From positions 1 through 64,000 of the forward strand of contig MU277737.1 in assembly GCA_022385805.1 (NCBI GenBank): a stretch of 64,000 bases of DNA, given 5' to 3'. A program made the position numbers and the translations under genes. This DNA is from Pilatotrama ljubarskyi (lineage: Eukaryota; Basidiomycota; Agaricomycetes; Polyporales; Polyporaceae). This document shows positions 9,980 to 19,442 of the stretch, in pieces. Under the pieces are notes generated by a model. That model made no database searches, was not told where the DNA came from, and worked only from the letters and a program-made list of their open reading frames with translations. How positions within the stretch are numbered: the first letter of the stretch is position 1; each line of letters begins with the position of its first letter.

Positions 9980-10577
9980 GTGACTATCAGCAGCTATCTG
10001 TAGATCAAACCACATAGCCAACAAGCAATCAAGTTGTACTTATTTTAAGAATGAATGGTACACCTAGTATATCTATCATAAAGGCTGCAACTAATACAAT
10101 GATCAATGAAATGCTCATGTAGTACTGCAGGGAGGAGGCACTTCACAGAATTTTGTAAGACCATATTGTGTCAGGGCATTGTATAGTGTTAGCTATGTAA
10201 AGTGTATAAGAGCCCATGGTTCAGTGGTAACACTGTGAATGTGGTCATATTCTTGCATGTTTTTAGAGGGTTGAGGATTCAATTCTATCAATGCACATTT
10301 TATTTTTTTGGCCATACGTTCATTCTCATTCTCACTTTTTATTTTCATATGCAGCATTCTCATTATAAAACATGAGAATTTGTTTTAATGAGTGTGAAAG
10401 TGATCCCAGTAATGATGTATTAGCCCTCTTCTTTAGTACCTCCAATTGTCACTGTTATTAGTCATTGCCAGTCAAAGTGGCTGGCAACAGTTACCTGTGA
10501 CTGTGATAGACATTTTTGACTGTTGTTGACACCCCCACTGAAGTGTGGCCAGTCAAAATGACTATTGCCTATTAGTG
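9980..10577. repeat. AT-rich TGACTAT-repeat DNA, right of the pogo element
   Basis: This is the continuation of the repeat at 6740-7268. It contains no gene apart from the tRNA-like unit at 10213-10308. It ends at about 10577, where a fragment of the Gypsy accessory gene begins. Confidence 0.5.
10213..10308 (+). repeat. tRNA-like pol III unit in repeat DNA
   Basis: The sequence contains an A-box-like TGGTTCAGTGG (about 10221) and, about 55 bp later, a B-box-like GGATTCAATTC (about 10276). A T-rich stretch with seven Ts follows near 10302. The arms do not form a normal cloverleaf, and a TTTTT run occurs between the two boxes. It looks tRNA-derived, like a SINE head, and resembles the units inside the TIR elements at 11992 and 34863. 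Confidence 0.4.
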
Positions 10578-10885
10578 ACTATTGTGGCTGGTGCCAGCCC
10601 CTCCGCCTCTGCTCGTGCCTCCTCCTTGAGTCAGGCCATCTCAGCCCGGGCCTCTGCCAAGCGGTCGGCAGCGGACTTGCACTGCTGGGAACCAGAGGAG
10701 GTGAACATGTTGTTGGTGGTGTTGTGTGTGCGTGATGGTGGGGGGTGAAGGAAAAGAAGTATTCTGGTCGGGAAGCCTATTTGCATGGTTCTTATATCCT
10801 GATGAGTTTCTGACCCTGCACTGGGTTCTCAGTTTTCAGGGTCACGTGACAGCCCTCAGAGGCTCAGGCCTAGGGTGGGAGGTAC
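10545..10885 (-). pseudogene. Truncated second copy of the Gypsy antisense Zn-cluster gene
   Basis: On the minus strand, 10885 down to about 10710 matches the DNA between LTR and accessory gene at 3179-3355: a purine tract, 'CTCAGGGCTGTCACGTGACCC'-like sequence and a TATAAG box. An ATG near 10706 then starts a frame parallel to 3356 onward (Leu-Ala-Glu-Ala-x-Ala-Glu-Met-Ala). A stop appears early and the match ends at about 10577, where repeat DNA starts. This copy belongs to an element running on the plus strand, opposite to the one at 2621-6738. Confidence 0.65.
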
Positions 10886-11136
10886 TGTCACATTCTATAC
10901 TACCAGAGGGTGTGACCTCCACCAGAACTCTCACAGGAGTTCTGGATAGGACTTCCTCAGATGTCTGCACTTTCCTTGCTTAGTGTTCTTCAAGACCTTT
11001 TCCTTTTAACATCATATTTCCTCTTATTAGTTTATCCCGTTTCTTGTCTTGCATCATTGGGCCTCGGAGTTCCCAAAAGTCCAGTGCCTATGATGTAAGG
11101 CCTTTCCTTATTTGTCAGGCTTACTTAGTATAAATA

Positions 11137-11726
11137 TGTTAGGACATGTGCCGTAGGCAGCAGGTAGAGTGGGAACGGGGGTACCAAAGGAGTTCCAGAG
11201 AAGTTCCGGCTACGATATGGAGGTGGGGACTTTGGTGAAACTATTAGTAACACCCTGAGCAGCCTTGTCTAGTGTCCCATATTTACTAGAGTACACCGAC
11301 AAGGTTTTGTCAACCCAAAGGAGTTTCAAAGGAGGAGTGGAAGGAGTTTCGAGACAGAGGAGATGGAGGAGGAAAGGAGGATGGATTGACTGAGGGTAAG
11401 TACAGGAGTAAGTGCGAGGAGTAATGAAGAGGTAAAAGGTGTCCGAACTGAGGCAAAGGCTACTACCAGCATGCTATTTATACCAAGTAACCCTAATGAA
11501 TAAGGTAAGGCCTTACATCATAGGCATCAGACTTCCGGGAACTCCGAGGCCTAGTGACACAAGACAAGACTAGGGGATAAACTAATAAGAGGAGATATGA
11601 TATCAAACAGAAAAGGTCTCGAAGAATACTAAGTAAGGAAAGTGCAGATGTCCGAGGAAGTCCTGTCCGAAACTCCTGTGGGAGTTCCAGTGGAGGTCAT
11701 GTCCTCTAGTGGCACGGAATGTAACA
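11137..11726 (-). mobile_element. Solo LTR inserted inside the other LTR
   Basis: This is a complete 590-bp LTR with TG..CA ends (plus-strand reading TGTTAGG...GTAACA), in TATA terms minus oriented. It is flanked by AAATA on both sides (11132-11136 and 11727-11731). Removing the LTR and one AAATA restores the host LTR around its own TATA box (AGTATAAATAGTGC), as seen intact at 2621-3178. No internal region is present, so it is a solo LTR left by recombination between two LTRs. Confidence 0.93.
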
Positions 11727-12204
11727 AAATAGTGCGCTGATAGTAGCCTTTGCATCAGTTCGGACACCTCATTATCCTCTTGTTACCTCCTCGTTACTCC
11801 TCATGCTTCTCCTGTACTTACTTAGATCAATCCATTCTTCTGCCATTCTCCATCCCCATTACCTCAGAACTCTATCTGCTCCTTTGGGCTATCGAATCCT
11901 TGTCGGTGTATTCTAGTGAATAGGAGACACTAGATGAGGCTACTCAGGGTGTTATTAATAGTTTCACCAAAGTCCCCACCTCTGTGTTGTACACGCTGAG
12001 GCAAACCAGATGTCTGGCCGACATCAAGAATTTGAGACACCAGTTTGATGTGTGCCCAACACCGAACCGATGACTTTCGCGAGATACGCGAGAGCTATTT
12101 GACGCCAGACATCTGATCGCCCTCTGCCAGATACCGGACCAATATCCGGTTTTACATAGTGAGCTTGTAAAAATAGTTCACTCCAGCCAGCCAATTGAAA
12201 ACAA

Positions 12205-12285
12205 CTGCAACACATCTGGGATTCAAACTTGTGACCAACTAATGACATGCAATGCATGCAACAACTGGACTATGGCTGCTTGTAC
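12205..12285 (-). repeat. tRNA-like unit, left side of TIR element A
   Basis: Read on the minus strand, an A-box-like ATAGTCCAGTTG (about 12274-12263) is followed by a B-box-like AGTTTGAATCCC (about 12229-12218) and a TTTT run (12197-12200). It points outward, toward the left end of the element. Confidence 0.45.
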
Positions 12286-12583
12286 ATTCTTCATATGTTT
12301 TCATCATATATCATTGTACACATCTGCACCCCAGAGTTTCCTTTCAAAGACGAGAAGCTATGAAACTGTGTGCTAGGTTCCAATAGTGAAATGGAGTACA
12401 GTACAGATGAATAGAACCAGCAACATCAGTGGACTTGCTCAATTCCGAATGAGGTGCCCCATGGGTTGAGGCCGCCCACTTGCCAGCCCAAGTGGCAGCG
12501 AAGACTCTGATTCTGCGCGATATTTTCCAACAGAAGCTCAACAAAAATAACGGGTATATTGAGTGTACATTTACAATGTGGAA

Positions 12584-12682
12584 AGCCCTGCTGGAGCAGT
12601 GGTAACAGGTGTGGTCACGGTAACGGGTGTGGTGCTTCCTGGCTGTCACTGGTTCAACTTCTGGTCGTTACTGCCTATTTTT
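12584..12682 (+). repeat. tRNA-like unit, right side of TIR element A
   Basis: An A-box-like TGGAGCAGTGG (12592-12602) and a B-box-like GGTTCAACTTC (12651-12661) are followed by TTTTT at 12678-12682. It points outward to the right end. A cloverleaf is not evident, so a tRNA-derived promoter is more likely than a working tRNA. Confidence 0.5.
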
Positions 12683-12913
12683 CGCATTTCTAGGTGCGGG
12701 CTCAGATATCTGTCCGATGTCTGGCTTCAGGCATCGGTCGATATGTGGTCGGAAATCATACGTTTGATATCTGTCACACATCGCGCAGGTGTCTGCCGTT
12801 TTAGATACCGAACCGGTATCTGGTTCGTCTGGGCGTGTAGCCGGAACTCCTCCAGAACTCCTTCAGGATCCACGCCTCTGCTCTGCCCGCCGCCTACAGC
12901 ACATGTCCTAACA

Positions 12914-13305
12914 GAAGCGCTTGAAGTCCTAGGCCAATCATGTTGCTGGAGTTTGGGCACCTTACCCATCAAGGCAGGATGTCAAAATATCGCTGGCCAG
13001 CAGGACAGCTCTATCGATGCACTTTCCCGCAATTATCAGGCATTGTGGACACCACAAACCTCGACGAAAGTCAGGCGCCGGATTGGCTGTGCCCGTGTCA
13101 GACTGTGTGTAAGTGCATAAGCGCCCGCGATTTTGCCGCTAGGCGCCCGCAGGCGCAGGACGGGCGCTAGGGGAGAACGCGCCTCTGCATTGGACAAGTG
13201 CGAGATGTCGCGACGCTCGCTCCGCCTGCGATCTCGCCCTCCTGCACATTCCCCCACACACCTTGTACGGGACACTTTGGGCTTCAGGCGGTGGAGCTTG
13301 CGAAG
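12914..13305. other. Gap between the TE stack and REX4
   Basis: No separate gene is seen. The REX4 reading frame stays open upstream of its first ATG back to a stop near 13170, but no ATG or clear acceptor lies in it. So either REX4 starts at 13306 or an upstream exon is missing or displaced. Confidence 0.5.
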
Positions 13306-14662
13306 ATGGCGAACGTGAAGAATGGCGAGTCGCTTGTCCTGCTCTGTAGCATGGTCAAAGGAGAAGTCGATCACCCGCCCGCGCGCAAACAGTATGTCTT
13401 CCTGATCCTCCACTCTCTCAGCTAGTCGCTCATACGGTGCGCCCGTGCTTTGAAGACCAGGAAAGTATCTCGCCCTCGATTGCGAAATGGTCGGTGTCGG
13501 CATCGACGGCGCCGAGTCTGCTCTCGCCCGTGTCTCCCTCGTCAACTTCCATGGCGCTGTCGTCCTCGACGCTTTTGTACGTCCGCGCGAGCGCATCGTT
13601 GACTATCGCACACAATTCTCCGGTATACGTCCTTCCGACATGATCCACGGTGCGTCTCGTCCCCCCGTCCATCGCTGCCGTTCAATCTCATAGCCACTCG
13701 GCAGCACAATCCTTCGAGGAGGTGCAGAAGCAGGTCGCAGATTTGCTCAAAGACCGTATCCTGGTCGGCCATGCTGTTCACAACGACCTCAAGGTATGTC
13801 TTGTTTGTTTCCACCGCCCCATCTCCCGCCACTGTCTCCGTGTCCGCCCTGGCGTCGTTTCGGCGGTACCGGTGGTTCATCCCTCTCCAGGGCTGTTCGA
13901 CTCCCCTCTCCTCCCTTCGCATCTGTGACTGATGTCTCCCCAGGCACTTCTTCTATCGCACCCGCGCTCCCAGACACGCGACACTCAGATCCTCTACCAC
14001 AAGCACAAGCTCACGCCCGGTAGGCGACCCGCTCTTCGTAACCTCGTGCAACAAGAACTGGGCCTCACGATTCAAGCCGGCGAGCACTCTTCTGTACGTC
14101 TTATCACTTTTCGCTTCACTTCCTCCGGGCCCAACGTACTCGGCCCAAACGGTAGGTAACCGATGCGCGCGCTACGATGGCCCTCTTTCGTCTACACCGC
14201 AAAGAGTGGGAAAAGGACTTCCGTCCGCTCCCCTCCCGCGCTCGCCCCCGCTCAAAGTCTCCAGCACGCGCCGCCTCCGCCGAAACCTCGCTCTCAGTTA
14301 CCGTAGAGACGACAACTGAATTGACGGTGCCCCGAAAACGCGCGCGAACCTCATCAATGACATCCGACGCACCCGAGGGCAGCCCCTCCCAAGGATCACA
14401 TCCCGCCTCGAAGAAAGCCAAAACAAAAGCGAAGGCATCTCCCACCGCGCCAGCGGAGACTTTTCCAGGAGGCGGCCGCCGAGGCATATCTTCCGGGCTC
14501 TTAACCATCGTCAAGCGCACGGGGAACAAGGGAGCAGGCCCCGAGAAGAAGAGCAAGGGCGCACCATCGAGACCCAAGTCGAAAGATCAGTGGTGGAAAG
14601 ACCTTGGCGGCGGTGGTGGGTCGAGCGGAGCAAAAGGCAGTCTCAGACTGAATGCTCGATGA
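13306..14662 (+). CDS. REX4: RNA exonuclease 4 (REX4), DEDDh family
   Basis: REX4 is a nucleolar 3'-5' exonuclease acting in pre-rRNA processing (ITS1). Exons by in-frame joining: 13306-13391, 13456-13649, 13705-13793, 13944-14093 and 14156-14662. Introns are 55-150 nt with GT..AG ends. The second exon opens with '[14 protein letters not shown]', which supplies the first catalytic Asp and Glu (DxE). 'HAVHNDLK' gives the next Asp, and '[12 protein letters not shown]' the His and last Asp. All key residues are present. A basic, disordered C-tail of about 150 residues with '[12 protein letters not shown]' near the end is normal for fungal homologues. The N-terminus is short: only about 30 residues precede the domain, where relatives have a longer lead. 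Confidence 0.88.
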
Positions 14663-15116
14663 TCCGGACAGGCTCAGCCGGCTCCTATGCTTTGTAGCAC
14701 GTTGCGGGCGTACGCAATGAAGTTGTATTTGTAGGCACGCTCAGCGTCGGTGTCAGATTGGCCTTCTCCTAGGTTCCTACCGAATGAGTCCCAACCATTT
14801 CATACTACGACCAAGGCACTAGTAGTATCACAACTGCTGGGGATAGGCGCACGCTTAAACAGATGATATATCATCACGTAGCATGCATCTGATGAGACGG
14901 TCGTATGGTCATACAATAGTCGTACACGACGCGATTTGAGAGCGACAGAAGAGACAGCGAGGAAGATGTGAGCAGTACACACAAAGGATGCGACACATGT
15001 AACAATAACTTATCCGCTTATTCCGTCTCAACAGAATCACTCGGGGCCCTCGCTCCCCATGCCCAGCCTGCTTTCCGTCTGCGAAGGGTATACAGCGCTC
15101 CAATCGCCCAAACTCT
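14663..15116. other. Intergenic, between convergent genes
   Basis: This is the 3' flank shared by REX4 (+) and the membrane protein (-). I see no gene or repeat in it. Confidence 0.5.
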
Positions 15117-17309
15117 TCATCGCTTTCCTTCCCCTTCCTCGTCTTCCGGCGAACTCCTGAGGCTCATCGTCAAGGGCGTTACGGGGTCAATCGGTGGCAG
15201 CTGCACCGGGCCCGTCCCAACGCTCGTGTTGGTGCTCCTCACACTGTTCGATCGACTCCGGCTACCACTCGGGCCCAACGACATCCCCGCGAGCGCTGAC
15301 ACGGGGATCGGTCGTAACGCTGGGCTATCCTTCCTCCTCACCAATGCCGGACCTTGCCCTTGCTGCTGACGTTGATATTGTTGCTGATACTGTTCTTGAT
15401 ATTGCTGCTGCGGAGACAGAGAAGTAGTCGACCCCGATGGAGAGGCCCGCCAAGTAACGGCGGACGGACCCGCGCTCGGGGCGCGTGTATGAACAGTCAG
15501 TCGTGGAGGTGTTGGGGAAAGGGCAGGGGGTGATAATGGTTGCGGCGGGGGGGTGGTGAATGACGGCTCAGTCCCCGTGCTCATCGCAACTGCGCGAGGG
15601 TCGTACGATGTACCGAGCCCTGGCTGAACCTGTGTCGTCCGCATGGCGTCCGACGTGCGCAGGAACGCGCGGGGCTGACCTCCCGCCGTTCCCCGCGTTG
15701 TGCTCTCCTGCTCCGCATCGGAACGCGACGGGCGGCGATGGCGTATGTCCGTCGTGCTCATCCTCCGAAATGCCTCTGTCGGGCGCGGCGTCTCCGGTGA
15801 TTCTGGTGAGAGCAGTGCCCCGGAACTTCTTCCGACCGAGACTGAGCTAGGGCGCGCGCGAGCGGACGAGTCGCGGTGCAAAGACGCCGGCAGCGGTGGC
15901 GGCGATGTCACGATGGAAGGATACCGGTGCCCGGTGGTGGCAGTGGAGCTCGTGGTAGTGGACTGAGATCCCGATCGGAGCACGCTCGTCTGGAAGGCTG
16001 CGGTGAGGGGTATCGAAGGGCCTGTGGACGAACGCGGGCGGTATGGACTGGTCGTCGGAGCGCTCTGGCTGGCGGTCAGACTGGGACGGCGGCGAGTTGA
16101 GGATGAGGAAGAGGATGGGGAGAGGGTCCCGCGCCACTGCGGCTGTGGCTGGGGCTGCTCAGGAGACGCGGGCGGGGACGGTAGCTGTAAGGATCTGGTT
16201 TCCGCATACGCGTCGGCCGCAGCGTCTTCTAGGACGGGCTCCATACCCGGCTTCTGCGTGGCCGTGCGAGGACGGCCGCTCGGGTGTCTGGCGAGCGCTG
16301 AGCCCACGACGCCCGCCGTGGACGAAGCGGAGGGAACAGGGGCGAAGAGGGGCATACCGGATGTGACGCGGACCTGACTCGAATCCGAGGGGGAGGTGGG
16401 GGTTATAGGCAGAGGCAAGGAAGCCCGTCTGGCCGACACAATGCTATACTCGCGTTTGCTGGGCAGCCCCGGTGGGGTCGGACTGCGATGGGGAGAAGGC
16501 AATGCCGGGTGCGTCGCGGCGCCATCGTCGCTGATGACGGGTCTTCCCAGCTCATCGCGCCTGTGTTCGCGCTCGCGCGCTGAACGAGTGCTTGTGCTCC
16601 GATGGGAGGTGGTCGCGCGATTGGTGGAGAGGGACGTCTTGTCCGTGGCAGCGGGGTCTGGGAGATCGACATCGTCCGGCATCGCGAGGGAGTCCGAGTC
16701 GGTGCTCGCACTGGGGCTCTTGGTGCGAGAGCGGAAGTCAGACCAGGTGAGCGCAGAGATGGGCCTGAGGGGGTCGAGAAGTAAGGGGAGGAGGGGCTGA
16801 GCGTCCGGACCGGCGAACACCTTTTGATGTCGGAAGGATGGACGCCGAGATGGCAGATAGAGGTGCTCTGCGTTGGCATCCGCGACCGCATTCCCTTCTA
16901 CATCGCCATCGCGGACTTTGCGGTAGGAACTACGACTGGAGCTGAAGATGGAGCCCGCTCGACGGACGCGACGACGGACCAGGGGGACGACGATGGTGAC
17001 GACGAGGGCGACGAGCGAGCAGCCGCCGAGGACGCCCAGGACGACGCCGAGGTTCGCAGGGCGTTGGGATGGATTGGGTGAGTAAGGCTCGTTCTGTGAG
17101 GACGGCTGAAATTCGCCATGGGTGTATGATTAGCGCCACGGGCCTTCTGTGACAGAGAAGGAGATCGGGGAGACTCACATCATTCGCACAGTCCTGGCAT
17201 TGGGCTGGGACAGCCATGAGCAAAGATGAGCGCGGGCACCCGTAGTCGAGATAGACGCGGCGGGCGTATTCTTGCAGGGGACGGGAGAGGATTCCTGGGG
17301 AACCAGACG
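15117..17309 (-). CDS. Single-pass membrane protein with long disordered Ser/Pro-rich tail
   Basis: I do not recognise a named family. The last exon codes for about 590 residues that are almost wholly Ser/Pro/Thr-rich, with a Gln-rich run near the end ('QQQYQEQYQQQYQRQQ', about 15365-15415). Just upstream in the same frame is one clear membrane helix ('LGVVLGVLGGCSLVALVVTI') followed by basic 'VRRRVRR', so the tail should be cytosolic. An intron of about 90 nt (donor after 'CANDV' minus its last codon, about 17177; acceptor TTTCAG, about 17107) links to an exon with 'VPAQCQDCAND', a small Cys-containing ectodomain. The N-terminal exon(s) and signal peptide could not be fixed. Type I single-pass proteins with this plan are common in Agaricomycetes and mostly uncharacterised. 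Confidence 0.65.
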
Positions 17310-19442
17310 CAATTCGAAGACATGACGAGGCTGAGTGTGGTGGCGTTATAATGTGCGGTGGGTCTGACGAGCAGCGTTGACGAAAGGGCCTGGGGAGCAC
17401 CACTGAGCTACTAGCTAGAGCACGGATGGCGCGGGTGGGTCCGATGAGCCAGACGGACTCCTCGTGTCTCCACACAGCCCCCGAGATGCAGATGCAGAAT
17501 CGCAGATGCAGATGCAGTCACTCCTGATATGATCGACGTACCCCACTTCCCAGTCGCGGCCACCCACGGGCACGCACAGTCAAGCACTGGCCGCCCAAGA
17601 GTCTGCCGAGAGACCGAGTCTCAGACTCAGCCATGCGCGCCCGCAAGGTCCCCGGTGCGGACGAAGGGACGAGCTGTTGGTATCATTCGAACGACGGCAG
17701 GGCAGATCAGGGCACGACTGAGAACGAGAAGACCGCGATCAGCTCGAAGTGCGAATCCACCCTCGTGGGAACCATGACGAAACAAGGAAACCACGCCCAC
17801 GCGTTGCAACTCTCTCCAGCACAAGCAACAGCGCTACAAGGCTCAGCAGACACGCCGCACGGTGGACGCGCGCGCACAAGCGGCGACGCCATGATGCAGA
17901 AGAGAATGTCCCCTTGATTCCGCAACGCAGCAGCAGCATGCAAGGCTGTTCACCTGGCGCTAGACATATAAACAGCCCGGGATCAGTTTGATTCGAAGCA
18001 GACTCCCATCTCACTCGCCTTGTGCACATTGACCGTCCCGGAACGCCGCCTTCCACCCTCAGAGAGCATCCGGCATGGAGAGTTTCGCCCTCAGATGCAC
18101 CCATCATCTCGACGTGCCGCTGTCAGGGCCAGGCAACCGTGTCACTGGATGAACGACGCCCGGACGCAGAGCCAGCGTTCGCCGATACAAACGCAGCTGG
18201 CGCCGTTGTGAAGGCGCGCGCCGGAAGTGCGAATGCATATGGTAGCGGAGGCGATACGGTGAAGGGGACGTGCAAAGGCAGGAGAGTCTTCCGCACCCTC
18301 TGGCCTTTATGCAGGTTCAGACCTGATTGACAGGCACAATATATCTCTGAGCTCGACAGCCGTCAAGGGTCTGAGCCTCCCAAACACACTAGGTCAGGGG
18401 CGCTTCGCCTGGATCCCCAGGCCCCAGCCTCGTTCGGCGGCAATGATGTGGACAAAGGCGACGCGTTTCAACATAGCCCAGGGCCTGCTTCTCCTTCGCT
18501 TCGACGCCATCTTGTCTGAACTGCGACACAAATACATCAGCGTCAGCAAGAACGCGATGGACATCCGCCTTTCGCTCACCAGGATCCGCATCACTGCAGA
18601 CGAAGAGAACGCCTATAAGTATTGGCAATCTTCGTGCCGCGGAGTCGAGCGAACGGAAAGAGCTGTCGAACGCAGGCAAGATCCTAGGTACGGGATGTAA
18701 GGTCAGCAGGCGGTCCCGAGACAGTGCAAAGGTATCTGACACTTCACATATACGGGGAAGTGCGCATCCGAGTCCGGGAACGACGTTCGAACGCGTGGAC
18801 GTCAGCTAGACCTACGACAAAGCAGGTTGCAGGACGCAGGACCCTGTAGTACCTGCTGACAGGAGTATGTTAGCGGTCCTGACGAGATATAGCGGACGAG
18901 GTACTCGTGCAGTTCAACAGACCATGAAGCCGGCTGCAGCGATCCGGGCTCTAAGGCTCGCGACGTAGCGCGTCTCCTCTCGCAGGATTTTCCGGGATTG
19001 AACGGCCAAGCCTCTCTCATCTGTTGTTCATTTCGAACGAACTGCATCCTGTCAGGTCGGAGAGAGAGCACTGACGGCAGAATCATTCGCGCAAAGCTCA
19101 CCTCTGCTCCGACGTTGGCCGTCACCCCTCGTTTCTCCGCAACGCGGGCGCACGTCGACGGCGCACGTTCGAGTGCGAAAGATCATCCGGGCTAGTCAGT
19201 AGGCAGGAAGAAGATGCAGAATAAATGACGGTCAAGAGCAAGTTGTGGTGCGAGGTAGCGGTCGGGCGCCAGCGGAAAGCAGTTGTGACTTCGGTCCGCG
19301 GCAGGCGAGAGCAGAGCAACATCCACATACGTTCAGAACTACAGAATGTTGTACAATTATCCGGAGATGCCAACGGCTCTATCGTAGATGATGCATGCAA
19401 AGGCCTATAGATACACTGTAGATCCACCCACCGCTCCCGTGC
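17310..19442. other. About 2.1 kb without a supported gene
   Basis: Short ORFs occur on both strands but none shows a domain, splice pattern or compositional signal. A GCAGAT-rich minisatellite (about 17485-17520) lies at the left end. The 5' exon(s) and promoter of the minus-strand membrane protein should lie in the first few hundred bases. Confidence 0.4.

Larger units (their letters stand above)
11992..12837. mobile_element. TIR element A, non-autonomous, TA target duplication
   Basis: The element is 846 bp and begins CACGCTGAGGC and ends GTCTGGGCGTG, so the first bases form an imperfect terminal inverted repeat (CACGCxxAGxC). TA flanks it at 11990-11991 and 12838-12839. Without it the host LTR reads TTGTAGCCGG, as in other copies. 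Both subterminal regions are packed with short motifs of the type CCAGATGTCTGG / CCAGATACCGG on either strand. There is no transposase frame. Two tRNA-like units sit inside, near each end. The sister copy at 34863-35704 has the same length, ends, motifs and plan. The TA duplication suggests mobilisation by a Tc1/mariner-type enzyme; that is inference. Confidence 0.85.
10886..12913 (+). mobile_element. 3' LTR of a second Gypsy copy, split by two nested insertions
   Basis: The LTR runs TGTCAC (10886) to CCTAACA (12913) in TATA orientation. It survives as three pieces, 10886-11136, 11732-11989 and 12840-12913. Joined in order they are collinear with the intact LTR at 11137-11726. The first interruption is another LTR of the same family, the second a TIR element; both left target-site duplications. 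Its internal region is cut off at about 10577. Confidence 0.9.

Noticed and set aside
18389..18742. 118-residue minus-strand frame
   Set aside because: No homology I can recall, no splice partner; the opposite strand is as open.
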